From Sipunculus nudus (taxonomy: Eukaryota; Annelida; Sipuncula; Golfingiida; Sipunculidae): a stretch of 64,000 bases of DNA. The translations under genes and the position numbers were made by a program. Within the stretch, counting starts at the first letter, position 1. Each line of letters opens with the position of its first letter. A model generated the notes under the pieces. That model was not told where the DNA came from, searched no databases, and saw only the letters and a program-made list of their open reading frames with translations. The stretch spans positions 73,258,624 to 73,322,623 of the forward strand of contig CM049308.1 of assembly GCA_026874595.1 (NCBI GenBank), given 5' to 3'. This document shows, in pieces, positions 60,401 to 64,000 of the stretch.

Positions 60401-63370
60401 CCACAAGTCCAATTGGCAGCCCATCCCAAGACACATCCCTGGGCAGAGAACGGGTGAAGCAGTTTACGTATGACCACTCCTACTGGTCAGTGTATCCGGA
60501 CGATCCACACTTCACATCCCAACAGATGGTGAGGAGCACACTGCAACATCAGCAACACAACACATAGATGAAGAATAAAACACAACTACAAGAAAACATC
60601 ATTTCATCCAATACATGCATCATCCTATGCATACAACACGATTTCAAACTGAACACTGGAGACACCTGTGGCCATCATTATATACTCAGTGCATTCCATG
60701 AGAATAATGTTATTTTAGGGTTATTTTATTTACAGTGGACCCTTTCTAAAGACCACCTGTCTAATAAGACCACCTTCAGTGAACCAAAAGCATTCACATT
60801 GTTTATAACATGATCTATCTAATAAGACCACCTGTGAGGTAAGATCACTTTTGGCCAGTCACACAGGTGGTCTTATTCCACAAGTCTCTCTGAATATAGA
60901 TATATATATCTATCCAAATGCAGATATTATTCTGCTCTTGGCAGGAAATGTTTGATCAAAAGGGTTCAAGACAGCACAAATCTGTTCTTGAATAAAACAG
61001 TAAACACTCTTTATAGTATTTTGACAGAGCAGATCACAACATCTTATCTAAAAGAGGAATCTTTAGACACTATCATAATTTAAAAAAGTCAATTAACTCA
61101 GATATCATCATAGACATAGCTCATGGCATCTGAATGGTGTTTTATCCAAATAGGTACAGTTGTTCTGATGCCAAGAAGTGTAGATAAAGATGAGGAAAGT
61201 ACTTGGATGGTGCAACAGCCACAAAAAAGGCAAAAAAAAGAATACTTATCCAAAGCAGAAACAATTACACAAACATCTAACTTCCATCATAGCCATACCA
61301 TGAAACATGGTTTAGTAAATGTTTATACAGAGGCTGCTGCAGTGAAACTAATCTAGAATGAAACAAGGGCAGTACAGCTACAAAACGCAGTATCTTATCC
61401 AATAAAGGAGCTGATAAATCTTTGCACAGGAAAGAATTATATTAAATCAGACCACACAACTCATGCCCAGAAATATTTATTCTAGTAACCATGACAGAAG
61501 ATGTCACCATGACAACTGATGATCCCATTATGTTTTCATCAGAGGATGTATTTGAGGATCATATCAGTTGTTAAATGACTTCACAGCGGTACAATATCAG
61601 CACCATGGAAGCTGTGTATCACTGACAGGATATCACTGTTACATTATATGTGTAGTACAGCGATCATATCAGACCATCTCACTGATGTTATCCTACACAA
61701 ACAACATCACATCAGCCACAGAGCGATCCTACAGACACATCAAACAGCAGTACACACACAACTGAATCTTGCAGTATGATCATTTGAGTTATTCTTGTGT
61801 ATATCCAGCACTGCCAACAGAATATGAAACAGCTTTATAACATATTATTCCAAGGCTTAATAATAACAGATTATCATGTTTGTAAGAGATAATCAACAAG
61901 GCATACCTTGTAATATTTGCATCACATAGTGCCTACAATCATACACTCTCTTTAGCTGAACACTGTCTATGGTCATACAAGATATAGTATGTAACAACTA
62001 ACATGATTGTTTAATGCAAGTTTATCATGGTGGTTTTAACATACAAGATGTATGCTTTGACCATCCTGGTCTGGTGTTTGTAAACGTACATAGGGAAATC
62101 TAAAAAAAATATTGTTTGAGTGCATACAGCTCTGTATAATTACTTTCACTATGTCAAATATATAACACATGTGATCATTTAATTAAATCTGTTTGTCCTA
62201 GCTTCTGACCAGAGGGTTAAAATCTGTTACATGTTTATGATATTCATGCACACAATGATAGAGCAACTTCAGCTTTCAAGGTCTGTTGTATGTTTGAAGC
62301 ATTCATAGACCACCTGTGTCTCAGGTGTTTAATCTAATAAACCAACAGCTGAAACATGTATAATGCAATTGTTAGCTCAAGATTGAAAAGGCAGAGGGGG
62401 ATCAGACATATGGTGATATACTGTAGATTTGAAGTGCCACCTTTAGCACTTAGAAACCAAGTTGTGAATTTATTAATTTTCTCTTCTCTTTATATGTGCC
62501 TGTCTATGATGGGACATATTATGGTACTGTCCATCCGTTCATTGGCTTTTAGTGTTGCCGCAATAACATATTGGGTCTTTGATGGATTTTCATGAAACTT
62601 ACCATAAATTCTAACAAATAGTTTAATTCCCCAGAGTAGGATTATGGGCACAAAAGCTGCAAATATTTAAGTCAAAAGGTATCTGATCGGTGTATTGTGG
62701 TGCTCTTTTAAACAAAGCAAAGCTGACTCATTTCAGTGTTCATACAGTTTCAAGTTTATTTTCAAGCTGACAACTTCTGACAGACTTTGTATGAAACATG
62801 TCATTACACATCTTAAACAAAGATTAAATGTAAATGATGACTGCAAAATTTTCAGATTAAGGAGCTTTCTGTAAATCTAGGGTGTTTCTTATCTAGGGCT
62901 CTCCACACTGAAAGGTTCCTCTGTTTTATTACAATTTATTAGTATTGATATGTAAACACTGCACACCTGATAACTATATTAACCCCTGCAAACAATTAAC
63001 TAGCAGATATATGAAGATTCTCTCACCTGTTTGCTTTATTGAGCAGTGGGCATTATTTACCTGTAGATATATCAAAATTTTCTCACCTGTTTGTTTTATT
63101 AATCACAGTACATTATATACCTGCAGATACTTGAAGATTTTCCTTTCCTGTGTGCCTTATTAATTGCAGTACATTATTCACCTGTAGATAAATGAAGATT
63201 GTCCCACCTGTTTCTGTTATTAATCAGTGTACATAACTCCCCCATAGATATATGAAGACCTAGGCACCTGTGTAGTAGATTCAGCCTATGATGGATACAA
63301 TGCCTGTGTGTTGGCTTATGGACAGACAGGCACTGGGAAAACCTACACCATGATGGGAGATAAGGAGGAA
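30386..63370 (+). CDS. Kinesin-3 motor gene, KIF16B/STARD9-like (5' part, continues past the window)
   Basis: Four exons in phase encode the first 124 residues of a kinesin motor domain: 30386-30432, 40187-40256, 60397-60528 and 63248-63370. The start [16 protein letters not shown] is the beta-1 strand of kinesin-3 motors. Then come an [10 protein letters not shown] strand, SQQM, and [20 protein letters not shown] with the ATP-binding P-loop GQTGTGKT at residues 108-115. The KVAVRVRP start and the GYNACV...YTMMG block resemble KIF16B, while YWSV.PDDP.F.SQ resembles STARD9, so the subfamily is not settled. The expected role is a plus-end-directed microtubule motor: KIF16B moves early endosomes, and STARD9 acts at centrosomes. 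Introns are 9,754, 20,140 and 2,719 bp with GT-AG ends. The rest of the motor, any FHA and PX or START domain, and the stop lie beyond the window. Confidence 0.9.
31945..32040. repeat. 33-bp tandem repeat, three copies
   Basis: tgtgaaacaagctggaacag + aatgccagt repeats at 31945, 31978 and 32011 with exact 33-bp steps. Copies 2 and 3 are almost identical, while copy 1 differs at several bases. Confidence 0.9.
33249..34500 (+). repeat. Two direct copies of a diverged dispersed repeat (about 0.9 kb apart)
   Basis: gtgagcttgtgtgatggcg at 33261 and gtgagcttatgcaatggtg at 34167 start parallel sequences. Both contain a cgtc-rich stretch, gctatctc/gctatcag and, later, cttcttctcc...gccaaattgtcca (33451 and 34370). 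An extra ctggagctgtcatcaccaaa block lies at 33631. The style (short motif, CGTC run, agctatcaccaaattt) matches a class of bivalve dispersed repeats that I know only from memory. Confidence 0.55.
34026..34087. promoter_or_regulatory. Cluster of GTCTAGAC palindromes (SMAD-type sites)
   Basis: Perfect GTCTAGAC occurs at 34026-34033, 34039-34046 and 34068-34075, with GTCTAGAT at 34060-34067 and TCTAGA at 34082-34087. GTCTAGAC is the known palindromic binding element of SMAD3/4. The cluster is in intron 1 of the kinesin gene. Enhancer function is inference, and the array might instead be a short tandem duplication. Confidence 0.35.
35754..37080 (+). repeat. Tandem pair of a 639-bp dispersed repeat with a terminal hairpin
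   Basis: Copy 1 starts with an 11/12 hairpin (agctcagctgac ... gtcatctgagct, 35754-35786) and a gtccgtccggatgtccgtcc run. Then come tccccaaaatctcctaccat, gttatgggcc...aaacataatg and ggatttaatc. Copy 2 repeats these landmarks 639 bp later (tccccaaaatctcct at 35926 and 36565) but lacks the hairpin and the GTCC run. The ends carry the shared acataaggatttaatct at about 36380 and 37037. Confidence 0.8.
38030..38480 (+). repeat. Degraded third copy of the 639-bp repeat
   Basis: Contains gtccacttgcctgtccatctg near 38042, and later cctatgtacatgccagaaat + tatgtcaatattgtgtaat, which parallels 36060-36100 of copy 1. The middle is not alignable by eye. Confidence 0.4.
38810..38890 (+). repeat. Dispersed repeat with GAGTGCCGTGACCC motif, copy 1
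   Basis: gagtgccgtgacccgtgggt + cccttgt at 38846 resembles gagcgccatgacccattggt + cccttgt at 51887. Both are in kinesin introns, in the same orientation. Confidence 0.5.
40187..40256 (+). CDS. Kinesin exon 2
   Basis: Acceptor gttgttgtttcag; encodes the end of an Arg codon, then [20 protein letters not shown] and NVK; donor AAG|GTGAGT. It corresponds to the early beta-strand region of kinesin-3 motors, where the sequence is variable. Confidence 0.85.
43769..44135 (+). repeat. Degenerate ~40-bp tandem repeat, about nine units
   Basis: Units follow gttaccaagcatttcaaacc + agatcctctccaaaatac with heavy divergence. Unit starts fall near 43769, 43810, 43847, 43886, 43926, 43968, 44005, 44048 and 44090. 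The 92-codon open frame at 43768-44046 is the array read in one frame and shows no family. Unit identity looks near 60 percent, so the array is old. Confidence 0.7.
48248..48720 (+). repeat. Dispersed repeat family X, copy 1
   Basis: Begins with a palindromic ccatcatatgatggg. Then come tattatggta, ttttagtgtctccgccataa, ctttgatggattttcac and gattatgggca. A second copy of these landmarks in the same order starts at 62505. Weak internal duplication: tggattttcatgaaactcat recurs near 48620. Confidence 0.6.
51770..51935 (+). repeat. Dispersed repeat with GACCCATTGG motif, copy 2
   Basis: Matches 38846-38875 over about 27 bases (gagcgccatgacccattggt). A partial internal copy, gagtgacatgacccatgg, lies at 51784, so the unit is itself duplicated about 100 bp apart. 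Confidence 0.5.
56208..57638. mobile_element. Tandem-repeat-bearing element with 10-bp inverted ends, 1.43 kb
   Basis: TGTATCCGCC at 56208-56217 and its exact inverse GGCGGATACA at 57629-57638 flank a CpG-rich block. Inside are about four tandem units of 279 bp (anchor catatctcgggaaccgtttg at 56436, 56715, 56994 and 57272). Each unit splits into two related half-units of about 153 and 126 bp. The 12-bp palindrome GGTGGCGCCACC is perfect at 56522, 56671, 56801, 56949 and 57078. No protein was found. Non-autonomous Helitron-like elements of bivalves (for example the pearl type) also carry central tandem arrays, so that class is a reasonable inference. Confidence 0.7.
58866..58935 (+). mobile_element. 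tRNA-like SINE head
   Basis: tctggtatagggttagagca matches a tRNA D-arm/A-box, and 25 bases on a B-box-like attagaatcc follows. No cloverleaf closes well, so this is a decayed tRNA-derived SINE head, not a working tRNA. Confidence 0.5.
59757..59905. mobile_element. Tc1/mariner-pogo-type MITE, 149 bp
   Basis: CAGTGAAACCTCATTTTGTC at the left and the inverse of CAGTGAAACCTCGTTGTGTC at the right form ~20-bp inverted ends with two mismatches. Both sides are flanked by TA (59755-59756 and 59906-59907). It shares its end sequence with the 7273-7454 MITE. No coding capacity. Confidence 0.88.
60397..60528 (+). CDS. Kinesin exon 3
   Basis: Acceptor cttttcag and donor ATG|GTGAGG. Encodes 44 residues: a Ser/Pro-rich loop ([18 protein letters not shown]), then the conserved [18 protein letters not shown] strand-loop and SQQM. 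The Ser/Pro insertion is longer than I remember for vertebrate STARD9 or KIF16B. Confidence 0.9.
60736..60895. mobile_element. Probable MITE with internal perfect hairpin
   Basis: CAGTGGACCCTTTCTAAAGA near 60736 looks like a pogo-type left end, followed by repeated aataagaccacctg. A perfect 16-bp inverted pair (60821-60836 and 60862-60877, loop 25) lies inside. A right terminal repeat was not found, so the boundaries are provisional. Confidence 0.5.
62505..62720 (+). repeat. Dispersed repeat family X, copy 2
   Basis: tatgatgggacatattatgg, ttttagtgttgccgcaataa, ctttgatggattttcatgaa and gattatgggca match 48248-48420 in order. Confidence 0.6.
62885..63285 (+). repeat. 60-bp tandem array overlapping the start of kinesin exon 4
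   Basis: The block atatatgaagat...cacctgt...ttattaatca...gtacattat...cctgtag repeats with starts at 63007, 63067, 63127, 63188 and 63248, the last being exon 4 itself. Steps are 60, 60, 61 and 60. Weaker units precede it near 62948 and about 62890. The intronic units carry CAG or TAG at the acceptor position and exon-like bases after it. Confidence 0.9.
63248..63370 (+). CDS. Kinesin exon 4 with P-loop
   Basis: Acceptor ccccatag and donor GAA|GTGAGT. Encodes 41 residues including [20 protein letters not shown] and MMGD. The P-loop contacts ATP phosphates. Its first 12 codons are the template or product of the tandem array just upstream. Confidence 0.92.
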
Positions 63371-64000
63371 GTGAGTTCAAATCCTGTCTGGTATTAATTT
63401 TGTGTAGAGTTTGTTCCTCATATCTGAATTTATTGCAGTATAAATGATATTAGTTTCGTCAAACCTTCAATTTTATTTATGGTTCATATTATAATGTATG
63501 AAAAGAAAGTATCATAATAACTTTTGCTTAGATATATTTAGTTTTTATATTTCCTTAAATTTTCATTAAATGTGAAATCATTGCACTTGCTTAAAGAGGA
63601 TTTTTATTTTGCGTATAAATAGGCATATACTAAAATGTTAATTTAAACAGTATTGATTTTCAGGTTCTTCATTATACCCCAATATATTTAATGCAAGACA
63701 ATGGCAGTGATAAAGTATAACAATTGTAAGTTATACTAATCAAATCTGACTTGCTGCATCTGATTTTAATTATAAAAGAACTCATCGCCAAGTAATTGTA
63801 AGGCCTAAAAAAATTAAAGGTATGGTTCTCAGGCACTTTTTTCCAGGAATCAGTGCGGGCGGGCGTTATTTTATTTTTTACCTTTTTTATTATGTTTCAA
63901 TATAAATGTCATATGATCAGGTAAATGCATGAAAATAACAATTTGTTTTCCTAAACAGGTAAAAGCACTACATAAATTGTATTATATATCTTCTTTGAAA
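63371..64000. other. Kinesin intron 4 (cut by window edge)
   Basis: AT-rich with no further exon seen. The next expected exon would encode the region after the P-loop and must lie downstream. Confidence 0.6.

Larger units (their letters stand above)
60529..63247. other. Kinesin intron 3
   Basis: No coding sequence seen. It contains an inverted-repeat element, the second copy of family X and, at its 3' end, the 60-bp array that runs into exon 4. Open frames at 61123-61356 and 62356-62595 show no domain. Confidence 0.7.

Noticed and set aside
62945-63163. 72-codon frame with repeated [13 protein letters not shown]
   Set aside because: It is the 60-bp tandem array read out of the exon's frame.

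Overview
This is eukaryotic DNA from an animal. Short coding blocks are split by GT-AG introns, and the spacers carry many (TA)n and (GT)n microsatellites, SINE and LINE remnants and TA-flanked MITEs. The gene families, the repeat families and the AT-rich composition fit a marine invertebrate best, probably a mollusc. That is inference: no marker gene fixes the species. All recognisable genes are on the + strand, and none is complete beyond doubt. Every call was made by reading, without computation.

Layout. (1) 1-3132 is non-coding. It holds a 13-copy minisatellite and a tRNA-like SINE. (2) 3133-9336 holds ten exons of an LRRC74-like leucine-rich-repeat plus EF-hand gene. All exon phases join (1,275 nt including the stop). 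The first exon lies upstream or was not found. (3) 9337-16059 is mostly non-coding, with microsatellites and two weak CpG-rich exon candidates. (4) 16060-16269 encodes a secreted, very arginine-rich peptide with six cysteines in a symmetric CX3CX3C-X5-CX3CX3C pattern. This is the most novel-looking gene here. (5) 18338-21661 is a SWIM zinc-finger gene. It resembles the N-terminal half of SWIM/YqaJ proteins of invertebrates but stops without a YqaJ domain, and its start depends on either a frameshift or a 109-bp intron. (6) 21662-30385 holds a dead CR1/L2-like LINE 3' end and SINE-like copies. (7) 30386 to the right edge is the 5' part of a kinesin-3 (KIF16B/STARD9-like) gene. Four exons encode 124 residues, up to the P-loop, and the introns are 9.8, 20.1 and 2.7 kb. 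The gene continues past the window.

The genes show no shared pathway: the LRR/EF-hand protein, the secreted peptide, the SWIM protein and the motor are independent. The most unusual observations are non-coding. A 60-bp tandem array runs into the 3' splice site of kinesin exon 4 and repeats the exon's first ~35 nt four or more times as decoy acceptors. Three perfect GTCTAGAC palindromes (the SMAD-type site) lie within 50 bp of kinesin intron 1. A 1.4-kb element in intron 2 has 10-bp inverted ends around 279-bp tandem units. CpG density drops sharply at the kinesin first exon, which fits mosaic germline methylation.
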